Shown here: positions 1 to 7,734 of the stretch, piece after piece
How positions within the stretch are numbered: position 1 is the stretch's first letter
Layout: each line of letters starts with the position of its first letter
Assembly (NCBI GenBank): GCA_030590265.1
Contig: JAUUYW010000119.1
Location: 1-8,983, forward strand
DNA from: Candidatus Krumholzibacteriia bacterium
GTDB lineage: Bacteria; Krumholzibacteriota; Krumholzibacteriia; LZORAL124-64-63
DNA length: 8,983 nt
Direction of reading: 5' to 3'
Notes under the pieces: generated by a model
What the model saw: the letters and a program-made list of their open reading frames with translations, nothing else
Database searches by the model: none
Told to the model about the DNA's origin: nothing
Position numbers and translations under genes: made by a program

Positions 1-1463
1 CTGCGATCAGTCTCGGCCAGGGCCACTGCCAAAAGTGAATCAACCTCTGTATTAGAATAAAAACCATTGTTGTACTCGTCAATAGAGTCGGAGTGAACAG
101 CACTTGACGGATCTCCATACAGGTTGGGATTCATGGCTCCAAAATAGGCATCAAACTCGCCAGCACGCAACAGGGCCAAGCCAGAGGCCAACTCCAAGGA
201 GCGAATTGTGACGCTGGCCCCGATCGCAGCAAAATTCTCCCGGAGAATGACAATCCCGTTGGTGCGCACCGGATCCGCCTGCTTGGTCAAAATTTCAAAT
301 TCCAGGGTTTTTCCGTTTCTTTCCAAAATCCCGTCACCATCTTGATCGGTCCAACCGGCCGATTCAAGCAAAGCAACAGCTTTTTCAGGGTCATAGATAT
401 CAGCGGTAAGATTGTCGGCGTAGTTCCATACAACTTTGGCCACGGGGCCAACGGCCGGATCCCCAAACCCTCCCAGCAAAGTTTGAATCATGCGCCCCCT
501 GTCAATGGCAAAGCTGAGGGCCAGACGAGTATCAGCATCGGTGAATCGAGGATTGCGACAATTCCACATCAGGTAATAAAAGCGCCTACCGCCGGTGCCC
601 ATAACCTGCAGATTGTCATCCTGTTGAAGGCGCTGGGCCTCATCTGAAGAAACGTCGCTTACAAAATCAACCTCCCCGGACTCCAGACTCAAAACTCTTG
701 CGGCTGGTTCTTTGATGATGCGAAAGGAAATTCGGTCCAGCAGGGCATGGGTTTTGGGATAAATTTCGTTGCGTTCCAAGACCAGCTCTCGTGCATGCTC
801 CCAGGAAACCAGACGAAAGGGTCCTGAAGAAAGTGGCTGCTGATTCAGATCCCAGCCATTGACCAGGGACGGATCAAGGTCCTGCACCAGATGCCATGGC
901 AAGATGGCATGAGCAGTGCGGGCAACAGGATCCGGCAAAATTGCCGCCAAGTTGTAACGCAGGGTTTTGCTGTCAACAACCTCCACACTTTCCACATTTT
1001 TATAAAAACCACGACTGGGACTGGCCACCTGAGGATCCTTGAAGAGCCGGAAAGAGGCTGCCACATCTCGGGCGGTCAAGGGTTGACCATCTTCCCAGAC
1101 CCACGGATTCAAAGTATAAGTTAGCGAAAGGCTGTCCGTTGCCAGGACCCAATTTTCAGCAATTCGTGGTGTATGGATAAGATCTTCATCCAATTCAGTC
1201 AGCGTATCCAGAATTTCGGCCAACACGGTTCCTGCTTCTGCTGAACGCCGAATCAAAGGATTCAAAGCATCAGGATCACCCGAAAGGGCGATGACAGCCA
1301 TTCCTCCAGGGACTGGTTGAGTTGTCGAAATGTCAGCAGCATTTACCTGTCCAGATTCCTCTTGGGAGTGATCTCCACAGCCAGAAAACAAAAACAGGGA
1401 TAGGCATACCAGCACAACCCAGGAAAACCAGGTCGCGGCAATTCTATTTTTTTTCTGAAGCAC
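1..1463 (-). CDS. ABC transporter solute-binding lipoprotein, SBP_bac_5 (peptide/oligopeptide) family, C-terminus cut by window edge
   Basis: The frame is open from a GTG at 1463 to the left edge, giving 487 codons. The family is usually 500-600 residues, so most of the protein is visible. The GTG is chosen because AAAGG (1471-1475) lies 7 bases upstream and a lipoprotein signal follows at once: basic KK at residues 4-5, a hydrophobic stretch at about 13-26, and lipobox FSGC with the lipidated Cys29. The next residue is Gly, not Asp, so outer-membrane sorting is possible. Family features in order are GDPDALNPL (62-70), a segment around ILDTLTELDEDL (84-95), EDGQPLTARDVAASF (124-138), SGPFRLVSW (213-221), ALSFAIDR (315-322) and AVALLESAGWTDQDGDG (362-378). 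Proteins of this family capture peptides, nickel chelates or other solutes and deliver them to an ABC permease. The substrate cannot be read here, and no permease gene is in view. The A8 run at codons 3-6 is ordinary coding sequence. Confidence 0.9.
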   Translation of the reverse strand, partial: MLQKKNRIAATWFSWVVLVCLSLFLFSGCGDHSQEESGQVNAADISTTQPVPGGMAVIALSGDPDALNPLIRRSAEAGTVLAEILDTLTELDEDLIHTPRIAENWVLATDSLSLTYTLNPWVWEDGQPLTARDVAASFRLFKDPQVASPSRGFYKNVESVEVVDSKTLRYNLAAILPDPVARTAHAILPWHLVQDLDPSLVNGWDLNQQPLSSGPFRLVSWEHARELVLERNEIYPKTHALLDRISFRIIKEPAARVLSLESGEVDFVSDVSSDEAQRLQQDDNLQVMGTGGRRFYYLMWNCRNPRFTDADTRLALSFAIDRGRMIQTLLGGFGDPAVGPVAKVVWNYADNLTADIYDPEKAVALLESAGWTDQDGDGILERNGKTLEFEILTKQADPVRTNGIVILRENFAAIGASVTIRSLELASGLALLRAGEFDAYFGAMNPNLYGDPSSAVHSDSIDEYNNGFYSNTEVDSLLAVALAETDR

Positions 1464-1470
1464 ACTGACA

Positions 1471-1475
1471 CCTTT
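1471..1475 (-). promoter_or_regulatory. Ribosome binding site of the solute-binding lipoprotein gene
   Basis: AAAGG (within GAAAGGTG) lies 7 bases before the GTG at 1463. It decides the start, because no other start codon nearby in this frame precedes the lipoprotein signal. Confidence 0.6.
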
Positions 1476-1520
1476 CGCTCGGGAAGCTTTGCTTGATGAA
1501 GGAAGACAAGAGAATTTGGT

Positions 1521-1559
1521 GGGCAAAACAAAGGCGCGCCCCTTTGGGGGCCACGCCTT
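1521..1559 (-). terminator. Rho-independent terminator of the C25-like protease gene
   Basis: On the minus strand AAGGCG-TG-GCCCC, a short loop, GGGGC-G-CGCCTT forms a GC-rich hairpin: an outer 6-pair stem and an inner 5-pair stem separated by a small internal loop. TTTGTTTT follows at once. It sits about 50 bases past the stop at 1608, the usual place for an intrinsic terminator. A promoter-like sequence directly precedes it (1560-1589), so it may also form the 5' end of the downstream lipoprotein mRNA. Confidence 0.75.
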
Positions 1560-1589
1560 AATATAGTCCAGGACAAGAATCCCAGTCAA
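1560..1589 (-). promoter_or_regulatory. Candidate sigma-70-type promoter for the solute-binding lipoprotein gene
   Basis: TTGACT (1584-1589) and TATATT (1560-1565) are separated by 18 bases, and each matches the consensus hexamer at five of six positions. The predicted start is near 1553, inside the left arm of the terminator hairpin, so the transcript would begin with this structure. No equally good promoter is seen between the hairpin and the GTG at 1463. Without start-site mapping this is a prediction only. Confidence 0.4.
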
Positions 1590-1607
1590 ATCATCCCTCG
1601 CCCAGCA

Positions 1608-4600
1608 TCATTTGACCAAAGTCATTTTGTGAATGCTGGCCTCGGCTCCGCTCCGGGCACGCATGAAGTACATGCCACTGGATTGGAATCGCCCGCTGTT
1701 ATCCCTGCCATCCCAAACCATGGTGTGCCAACCTGAAGAGATGGCTCCATTGTGAAGGGTGCGCACTTTGCGGCCCTGAAGGTCATACACCTCAAGGACC
1801 AGGTTTGACGAACCATTGACCACAGGCACGTGCAAACGCACAGTGGTCGAAGGGTTGAACGGATTAGGATAGGGAGCATCCACCTGGAACCTGGCGGCAG
1901 GCAGGGGATTGTTCTCCTCAACAGGCACCAGGTAAAATGGAATGATGACACCATCGCGCTTCATGTTGCCGTGGAAAGTTGGCCAAGGAACATTGGCCTG
2001 ATCATAAGCAAATGGCATGTCCCAAACGTGAACCAAACGGCCCCAGCCCCCATAAACAATGTCCACATCCAAGTCCCGGTCCAGATCACAAATCACAGGC
2101 GAAGGCATCAAGGGACCATCCACCGTGATGGGGAAACCATCAATGGGTTGGCCGCTGGCTTTGTAGGCGTACAGATTGTTGGGAGCGTCTTCAGAGCCGC
2201 CACCAATACCGAACAGCACGTCCGGGACCGTGTCACCGTCGATATCACCCACCACAGGACTGCCTTCAGAACTGCCAGGCAATTCAATGGGCCATCCTGT
2301 GAATGCCTGACCGCTGGTGCCGCCATTGATGTCCGTATCAACAATCACCATTTGACTGGAGTCGCCGTTGTTGTTGCCGGCAAAAATGATCTCCAGTTCT
2401 CCGTCCTGGTCCATGTCGCCCAATGCTACACTGGGTGTGGCCCCATGCATGCCGCCGAAACCAAAGTTGACCGGGAAACCCGGGTAATCGGTTCCGTCTT
2501 GCTGAACAGCATAAAGATTGCGGGAATAATCGTAAAAGACGATTTCCACAACACCATCATTGTTGAGATCCCCCACGGCAGGACTGTTGTTAACCCGGTT
2601 GCTGGTATAATAGGGGAAACCAGCCACATGGGTTCCGTCATTCTTGATGGCGGTCAATCGACTGCCACCAACATCATCACTGGCGGTGCCAAAAATGATA
2701 TCCTTGGCACCATCACCATCAAGGTCGTACAAGGCAGGAGAACTGACACCCCATTCGCCGGAAGCACCAGGACGGATAAGAAGCACCCCATTGGTGGCCG
2801 GATCATCATCACCATCGTAAACTTCGGTGCCGTCGTGGTGCCAGGCCCAAGTGCGGCCGTTCAACGTATTGACCACAATTTCCAAATCCCCATCACCATC
2901 GATGTCACCCACTGCGGGAGTTGCCCACGCCCACTTGGTTCCGCTGCCAAAGTGCGTTGATTGAGGCCAGCCGGGCAACTCAGTTCCATCCTTGCAAAAA
3001 ATGTGGACTTGGGCAACAGCACCCCGGTCACAAACAATCATTTCCAGTCCGGGTTCGTCATCAAGATCGGCCAGAACAACCCCGGCCGGCTGCAAAGTGG
3101 TGTTCAAATCTGTAAATGGACCAAGGGTCTGGCTTTCATCATCCCCATCCATCAATTCTGTGCCGTCGTGATGCCACACATAAAGTTCATCACTGCCCAA
3201 AACAATTTCCGCGTACCCGTCCCCGTCAACATCGCCCACAGCCAGGTGACTGCTGGTTTCATTGACGAATGGCACTGGGAAGCCCGACAATTCTGCTGGT
3301 GCTGTGGATTGTTCCACAACCACAAAGCCTTCGCTGGGTACCAGAGAGGAAACCATGGTATTGACTTGGTAATAGTATTTGGTGAGTTGCCCCAGGCCCT
3401 CATCCCGGAAATAGGAAGTTCCGGCAATCACATCGGCATTAACCCGAACAAAAGGTCCAATGGGGTTTTCACTGCGGAAAACGTTGTACCCGTAAATATC
3501 CTCATCGTCCACGGGATCCCACATCAAGGCGATCACATCAGCGCCCAGGCTGGTATCGGTTTCAATGTTCAGTGGAGATGCTGGACGTTGGAGATAAAAA
3601 GAATGTTCATTGGTGCGGCCATAATTATCGGTAAGCACCAGGGAGCTTTGAGATTTGCGGCTGGGGTCTATCAGTGCAAGAGAGAATGTGGCCAACTCAT
3701 CCGAAGTCTCCATCAATTCCAGGTTTTCGAGAGTGCCCAAGGTGTCATAAAGAGTGACGTTGGAGTTGGAGGTCCGCAATCGCAAGTTCACCAGGTCCGA
3801 CAAACCGGAGCCGAAATTTTTAATCCGCACCGACATGATCACACGTTCGTCAATGTCGAGAATACCATCGCCATTGCCATAGGTAGTGTCTTCCCAATCC
3901 AGCTTGACAACTTCAATTTCGGGCGCTTTGACGATGGTCGTCCAATCAACCACGTAGGTTTCAGCGCCAACATCAGTCAAGACCAGATGGAAATCAACCG
4001 GAGTACCATCGACAATGTTGGAATCAAAGTGCACCAGGAAAGGTATTGTGGTGGCGGTTAATCCTCCCCCGGTAACATCGTTGAATGTTGCAGAATCGAT
4101 GGTGATGGACACGCCGGCAGTGTTTGTTGTCAAAACTCCATTCAAACCACTGGTACCCGTACCGGCTGTTTCCTGGAGAACGAGAACCATACTGGTGGTC
4201 TCCCCGGCCTCGGCAACCGAGTTGCTATTGCCATCGGTCCCAGCCAGGCCATTGTCTCCAATGACCAGGTTTGAAAATGCCAGATAGGTGTCGCCATCCA
4301 GGACATTCACCGAAGAAAGGTATTGGGCCAAGTCAACACCAGTGACACGCAAATCAACTGAACCCGGGGAGCTGGCCAAATAATCCAAATTGGCGACCCC
4401 GTTGATATCGGTCTGCTCACAAACATGATCTTCCCCTTCACGCGTCAAACAAACCGAGGCGTTCTCCACAGGAGATCCCAAGTGGTCATTGACGGTGACG
4501 GACAATTGGTTGGGTCCCATGCTCAAATCGGAACTGGAAACCGACAGAGCCTCGGGAACGCCAGTCCAGATGGGGGTGGTTGGATCACCCAACAAGGTGT

Positions 4601-6455
4601 AATTTTCAAAAGTCCAACGGTCTACATAGTTGTAAACAGTATTACCGAGATATGGCAAACGGCTGATGGCCAGGAGATTTCCCGCTCTGCTTTCTTCAGT
4701 GCAATAGAGAGCCTCGAAAAAACCCTGTTGGTAATTGTTGGAGTTGTTGGGAAAAGCGGCCCTTGAAGACCCAATGGAAAGCACAGAGCCTCCATTGGGG
4801 TTTTGCAGGAATCTTTCCATGAGACAACTGAAGTCGAAGGCGGCCGAAGCACAATTCAGAGAGTACAAAAGGAAAAGATGATCTCCGTTGGTCAAGTTGT
4901 CGGCATCAGAATTCATGAAGTTCGCGTCACCCACGGACATGTTGAAATAGAAGCCATGGCCAATTTGGTTGAAGATGCCATAGTGCCCGGTGTTCAGCGA
5001 ATCGATCAGGGCGGCCCTGGTCAACTCAGTGTCCCACGGGTACAACTCATTGGTTTCATACATGCGTGTGAATTCCATGTCGGTGCATGGTTCCAACAAC
5101 TCTGTGATCATTTGATGGGAAAATTTGGCCCCATCCAGAACGATCTCGCCATCTTCAATGCCGTCGCGCCAAAAGAGAACTTCCGCAGCATACAAAACCC
5201 GGTTTGGCCAGTTGGATCCCTGGGGAGTGGTCTCATAAGAGATCACTTTATCAACAAAAACCTGGGCGGCAGCCACGGTGCTCACTGTGGCCCGGCCGAT
5301 ATAGACTTCTTCAGCAAAATCAGCATCGTCCCCGTTGCCGTTGGCTTCACTGTCAGCCTCGCCGTAATGAGCATTTCCGTTGGCATTCCAGTTGCCGTCA
5401 AGACAGGCAAAATACATATCGACCGGAATTTCCGTGGATCCGGATGCCGGGTAAAAAGAGTTGTCCACATACCGTGCTGGCAATATGTCCGTATCGCCAC
5501 CGAGCATTACATATTCAATACCCCACTTTTGGTAGGCATCCTGAATAAACATGCGCATGGTTTCCTGAATGTCGGCACCATTGCGAAAATTGGCGGCGAT
5601 AAATTCACGGGTGGTCACAAGGGTGTTGATACCGATGTTGGTTTTGAAATCAGCAAGACGTTGGAATTCGGATTTCATGTCTTCGTTGGTGATGATCAGA
5701 TACTCAACCGGGCTGCCACTGAGACTGGGTGAACGCGTAGGATTGAATGGTCCCGCGTCTTCAACAACGGCCATACCATTGATACGAGCGTATCCGGTCA
5801 AAGCCTGTGGATTGTGAATAATCTGACGCAACAGCTTGGTGTTGGCAGCGTTTTCACCCGGCACCAGGCGCTCCCTTTCAATGGTCATTCGCTGGTTGGA
5901 CCCGTCGGAATAAACAACCCGAACAGCATAATCTTCCAGATACTCAATTTCTTTCCCCGAAGCAGAAGTAAAAGTACGGGCAGGAAAAACATTGACCGTT
6001 AGGAGATTGTATCCACGCCAGGAGTGTGTCCCGGAAAATTCACCCCAAGAAATGGGAAATTGACCATCTTGAATTTGCAAACGGGCGTTGGAAACCAACT
6101 CACCACCATCAGTCATGTGGGCTGGCGAGACGGCCAAGGTCGCGGATAATTTTTCCCTGCGGGTGGACAAAGGCTCGATCCAGGCGGCGCTGACTTGCCG
6201 GCCGGTGGGGATCAAAAGTAAAAGATTTTTGACGGGAAGAATTGGCAATCCGGGTTCAGACAGACTGAGGGTTCCTTCCACCACCGGGAAAATTGATCCA
6301 TCGCTGTTGGTTTCCCAAGACCAAAGGTCAGCATCAAATCCACTCTCATACAAAACTGTCCCGTCTCCGGAAGCAGCCATGGAAGTGGAACTGGATAAGA
6401 CCAACAAAAAGAACAGAAACAGCTTCAATCGGGGGCGAGATCCGAATTCGGTCAT
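1608..6455 (-). CDS. Secreted gingipain-like C25 cysteine peptidase with FG-GAP/VCBS propeller and C-terminal sorting-type domain (1615 aa)
   Basis: A large exported multidomain protein that starts at ATG 6455 behind GGAGGA. Residues 1-28 are a Sec signal peptide (basic R7-K11, hydrophobic 11-20, likely cleavage at SMA-A). About 30-245 resembles a C25 propeptide (GLPILPV at 69-75). About 250-630 is a Peptidase_C25 (gingipain) domain, with the expected catalytic pair in IGHG (His500) and LNCASAAFD (Cys535), then SIGSS (560-564). The 35-residue His-Cys spacing is close to that of RgpB. Next come Ig-like segments at about 635-845, with DGNSNSVAEAGE at 741-752, and at about 846-955, with NGDGILDIDE at 861-870. 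A fibronectin type III-like domain spans about 960-1050. Eight calcium-loop repeats (for example DVDGDG at 1075, DIDGDGDLE at 1184) lie at about 1070-1480 and suggest a beta-propeller. The tail (about 1525-1615) has YPNPFNPST, VYDLQGRKV and GMYFMRA, as in FlgD-like/Por secretion tail domains used by type IX secretion. Role inferred: an extracellular or surface endopeptidase of unknown specificity. It appears monocistronic, with its own promoter and terminator. Confidence 0.92.
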   Translation of the reverse strand: MTEFGSRPRLKLFLFFLLVLSSSTSMAASGDGTVLYESGFDADLWSWETNSDGSIFPVVEGTLSLSEPGLPILPVKNLLLLIPTGRQVSAAWIEPLSTRREKLSATLAVSPAHMTDGGELVSNARLQIQDGQFPISWGEFSGTHSWRGYNLLTVNVFPARTFTSASGKEIEYLEDYAVRVVYSDGSNQRMTIERERLVPGENAANTKLLRQIIHNPQALTGYARINGMAVVEDAGPFNPTRSPSLSGSPVEYLIITNEDMKSEFQRLADFKTNIGINTLVTTREFIAANFRNGADIQETMRMFIQDAYQKWGIEYVMLGGDTDILPARYVDNSFYPASGSTEIPVDMYFACLDGNWNANGNAHYGEADSEANGNGDDADFAEEVYIGRATVSTVAAAQVFVDKVISYETTPQGSNWPNRVLYAAEVLFWRDGIEDGEIVLDGAKFSHQMITELLEPCTDMEFTRMYETNELYPWDTELTRAALIDSLNTGHYGIFNQIGHGFYFNMSVGDANFMNSDADNLTNGDHLFLLYSLNCASAAFDFSCLMERFLQNPNGGSVLSIGSSRAAFPNNSNNYQQGFFEALYCTEESRAGNLLAISRLPYLGNTVYNYVDRWTFENYTLLGDPTTPIWTGVPEALSVSSSDLSMGPNQLSVTVNDHLGSPVENASVCLTREGEDHVCEQTDINGVANLDYLASSPGSVDLRVTGVDLAQYLSSVNVLDGDTYLAFSNLVIGDNGLAGTDGNSNSVAEAGETTSMVLVLQETAGTGTSGLNGVLTTNTAGVSITIDSATFNDVTGGGLTATTIPFLVHFDSNIVDGTPVDFHLVLTDVGAETYVVDWTTIVKAPEIEVVKLDWEDTTYGNGDGILDIDERVIMSVRIKNFGSGLSDLVNLRLRTSNSNVTLYDTLGTLENLELMETSDELATFSLALIDPSRKSQSSLVLTDNYGRTNEHSFYLQRPASPLNIETDTSLGADVIALMWDPVDDEDIYGYNVFRSENPIGPFVRVNADVIAGTSYFRDEGLGQLTKYYYQVNTMVSSLVPSEGFVVVEQSTAPAELSGFPVPFVNETSSHLAVGDVDGDGYAEIVLGSDELYVWHHDGTELMDGDDESQTLGPFTDLNTTLQPAGVVLADLDDEPGLEMIVCDRGAVAQVHIFCKDGTELPGWPQSTHFGSGTKWAWATPAVGDIDGDGDLEIVVNTLNGRTWAWHHDGTEVYDGDDDPATNGVLLIRPGASGEWGVSSPALYDLDGDGAKDIIFGTASDDVGGSRLTAIKNDGTHVAGFPYYTSNRVNNSPAVGDLNNDGVVEIVFYDYSRNLYAVQQDGTDYPGFPVNFGFGGMHGATPSVALGDMDQDGELEIIFAGNNNGDSSQMVIVDTDINGGTSGQAFTGWPIELPGSSEGSPVVGDIDGDTVPDVLFGIGGGSEDAPNNLYAYKASGQPIDGFPITVDGPLMPSPVICDLDRDLDVDIVYGGWGRLVHVWDMPFAYDQANVPWPTFHGNMKRDGVIIPFYLVPVEENNPLPAARFQVDAPYPNPFNPSTTVRLHVPVVNGSSNLVLEVYDLQGRKVRTLHNGAISSGWHTMVWDGRDNSGRFQSSGMYFMRARSGAEASIHKMTLVK

Positions 6456-6460
6456 GAAAA

Positions 6461-6473
6461 TCCTCCAGGGAGG
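6461..6473 (-). promoter_or_regulatory. Strong Shine-Dalgarno sequence of the protease gene, embedded in a small palindrome
   Basis: GGAGGA (6461-6466) lies 5 bases before the ATG at 6455 and supports that start. Directly upstream is CCTCC (6469-6473), a perfect complement of GGAGG separated by two bases. A short hairpin (four pairs around a four-base loop is sterically reasonable) could partly mask the site. Confidence 0.65.
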
Positions 6474-6563
6474 TCAGAATCTACTGATATTTCCAGTTGA
6501 AACTGATGTCAAAAATTATTGAGAGCGAGGTAGAATCCTCAGAGCTGTGAGTTGTTCTTCTAA

Positions 6564-6592
6564 CGGGCACGGCAAAGCCGTGGGGCATCCCG
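6564..6592. repeat. GC-rich hairpin resembling a REP-type palindrome in the protease leader
   Basis: CACGGC (6568-6573) and GCCGTG (6577-6582) are perfect arms around an AAA loop. Outer arms CGGG (6564-6567) and CCCG (6589-6592) extend the stem past a 6-base bulge. It stands out as a GC-rich island in AT-rich sequence. It has no T-tract on either side, so it is not an intrinsic terminator. A short dispersed palindromic repeat or a leader RNA structure are both possible; copies elsewhere in the genome cannot be checked here. Confidence 0.5.
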
Positions 6593-6653
6593 AAATGATG
6601 TTTGTTTAATTTAATCAGCCTAATTATTCAATAGTACAAAAGTCATCAAACCA

Positions 6654-6669
6654 CCAAGGCTGGCCTTGG
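6654..6669. repeat. Perfect inverted repeat in the protease leader
   Basis: CCAAGG (6654-6659) and CCTTGG (6664-6669) flank a four-base centre. On the minus strand it lies about 30-50 bases after the predicted transcription start, so it would form an early hairpin in the leader RNA, or it could be a dyad operator. No T-tract follows. Confidence 0.35.
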
Positions 6670-6708
6670 AGAACTCAGGTCTATTTTTTATGACTAATTA
6701 CTCTTGTT

Positions 6709-6737
6709 ACTATACCACAAACCTAAAACAACGTCAA
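6709..6737 (-). promoter_or_regulatory. Sigma-70-type promoter of the C25-like protease gene
   Basis: TTGACG (6732-6737) and TATAGT (6709-6714) are spaced by exactly 17 bases, each with one mismatch to consensus. The three bases before the -10 box are TGG, an extended -10 feature. The predicted start is near 6702, giving a leader of about 247 bases before the ATG at 6455. Confidence 0.6.
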
Positions 6738-6776
6738 TGGTTCAAAACCACAAATGAAGATGATGAAAATGAATAG

Positions 6777-6785
6777 ATTATACCA
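6777..6785 (-). promoter_or_regulatory. Candidate extended -10 promoter element upstream of the protease gene
   Basis: A perfect TATAAT (6777-6782) is preceded by TGG (6783-6785), an extended -10 arrangement. No -35 hexamer is recognisable at 16-18 bases. It would add about 70 bases to the leader compared with the TTGACG/TATAGT promoter. Confidence 0.3.
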
Positions 6786-6814
6786 AAAGGGCTGCAAATG
6801 GTCCGTTAGAGCCC
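6785..6814 (-). terminator. Weak terminator-like inverted repeat after the deacetylase-like gene
   Basis: On the minus strand GGGCT (6810-6814) pairs with AGCCC (6789-6793) across a 16-base loop, and TTTT follows. The stem is short and the loop large, so termination would be inefficient. It lies about 35 bases past the stop at 6850. Confidence 0.25.
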
Positions 6815-6849
6815 GAAAATGGGTTTCATCATATATTGTTACGTTTTTA

Positions 6850-7734
6850 TTACCATTTGGCAATAATTACACTGTTGGAGGCGATAGCATAAACTCGATG
6901 CTCTTGGCACAGGGAAACGGTGATCAATCGTCGGCTGTGGGTGGCATTCCGCAAAATAAGCTGATTTCCACGCAAAACCCAGCTGACACCACTGGATTGA
7001 AGCTGGGCAATTTCCGTATCAACCAAAAACACCGGGAGATTTTCGGGATTTTCACATATGGAAAGCAAATAATTCTGGATGGCCTGCTGCCCCTGCTGGA
7101 CAACCTGTGGATCAGAATGGGCAAAATTGACACGGTGAGTTTCCACAATGGCAGGATATCCCTTTTTCCAGGCATTTCGGGTATCGGCCAGGCATTGCTG
7201 GACGACCGTATCGACATTTGGAGCCTGAACTGGTTCTAAACGGCAATTTCGTTCCAAATACTGTCTTTGACGGTGAACCAACCGATCAACTTTGCGTTTG
7301 AGAAACTTTTGAATTCGCCCTGCCTTGCCCGACAAAAGAGTTGGATCGCGCTGTTCCTTTTTTGCCTGGATGGTTCGAATTCCCTGAGCCTGCCACATGG
7401 TCTCAATGCGGTCATCCCAGGTGTAATCAGGCGCAATCACCGATCCCACGGGTCGACCAAAGGCCTTGGCAAATACCTCGAGAGAATGCAGCAGTTCACT
7501 GTTCAAATCAGCTGTCAAACGCCAGGGACCCAACTCCCAGGCTTTTTCACTTCCGGGAAAAAGCGCCACACCCGCTTTTGTCATCTTCAGGGCAAAATCA
7601 GTGGATAAAGCAGCCTCTAGACGCATGGCGGGATCAAAGTGCCAGGTGGCGTGAAACTCGGGATACCAAACGCCAAGGTCCACCCCCAGGTTCACAGCAG
7701 CTTCCAGCCCTGGCCGCTGGTATGCAAGAGGCAA
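6850..7734 (-). pseudogene. Polysaccharide-deacetylase-like protein, C-terminal fragment separated by a frameshift
   Basis: The frame is open from 7779, just after a TGA at 7780-7782, to the stop at 6850. A TTG at 7734 is the first formal start, but no good ribosome binding site was found and it is probably not a true start. Upstream in frame, NCYTWNRYDWPQ reads as natural protein continuing from the neighbouring fragment. Counting from 7734, YPEFHATWHF (24-33) has the HxxxH of NodB motif 2 (His28, His32). SVIAPDYTWDD (98-108) resembles the later NodB region with a Pro-x-Tyr. AIVETHRVNF (195-204) carries a His (His200) where deacetylases have a C-terminal motif His. The last 55 or so residues are not recognised. 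Inferred role: binding or deacetylation of an extracytoplasmic glycan, if the full protein is made. Rejoined to the upstream fragment, the protein would be about 430 residues. Confidence 0.65.

Larger units (their letters stand above)
6456..6849. other. Gene-free AT-rich intergenic region with promoter and long leader of the protease gene
   Basis: This 394-base stretch between the deacetylase-like gene and the protease gene holds no convincing coding sequence on either strand. From right to left on the minus strand it contains a weak terminator-like inverted repeat, a TATAAT box preceded by TGG, a full TTGACG/TATAGT promoter, two hairpins and the Shine-Dalgarno sequence. No known riboswitch consensus was recognised in the leader. 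Confidence 0.6.

Noticed and set aside
1343..1576. 77-codon minus-strand frame over the start of the lipoprotein gene.
   Set aside because: It is out of frame with the SBP_bac_5 protein, crosses the terminator hairpin and has no family features; the GTG at 1463 in the other frame gives a proper lipoprotein signal.
1830..4061. Two long adjacent open frames on the + strand (about 376 and 366 codons).
   Set aside because: They lie entirely antisense to the protease gene. Their composition mirrors the Asp/Gly-rich repeats on the other strand, and they show no domain motifs or ribosome binding sites.
4803..5732. 309-codon open frame on the + strand.
   Set aside because: Antisense to the catalytic domain of the protease, whose His and Cys motifs make the minus-strand reading certain.
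6541..6660. c-di-GMP (GEMM) riboswitch in the protease leader, suggested by GGCAAAGCC.
   Set aside because: The GGCAAAGCC lies on the strand opposite the gene and is just the loop of a simple palindrome; the rest of the GEMM consensus is absent.
6754..7239. 161-codon + strand frame starting at an ATG-rich stretch.
   Set aside because: It overlaps the deacetylase-like C-terminal fragment antisense, has no recognisable protein features, and its first half lies in AT-rich spacer.
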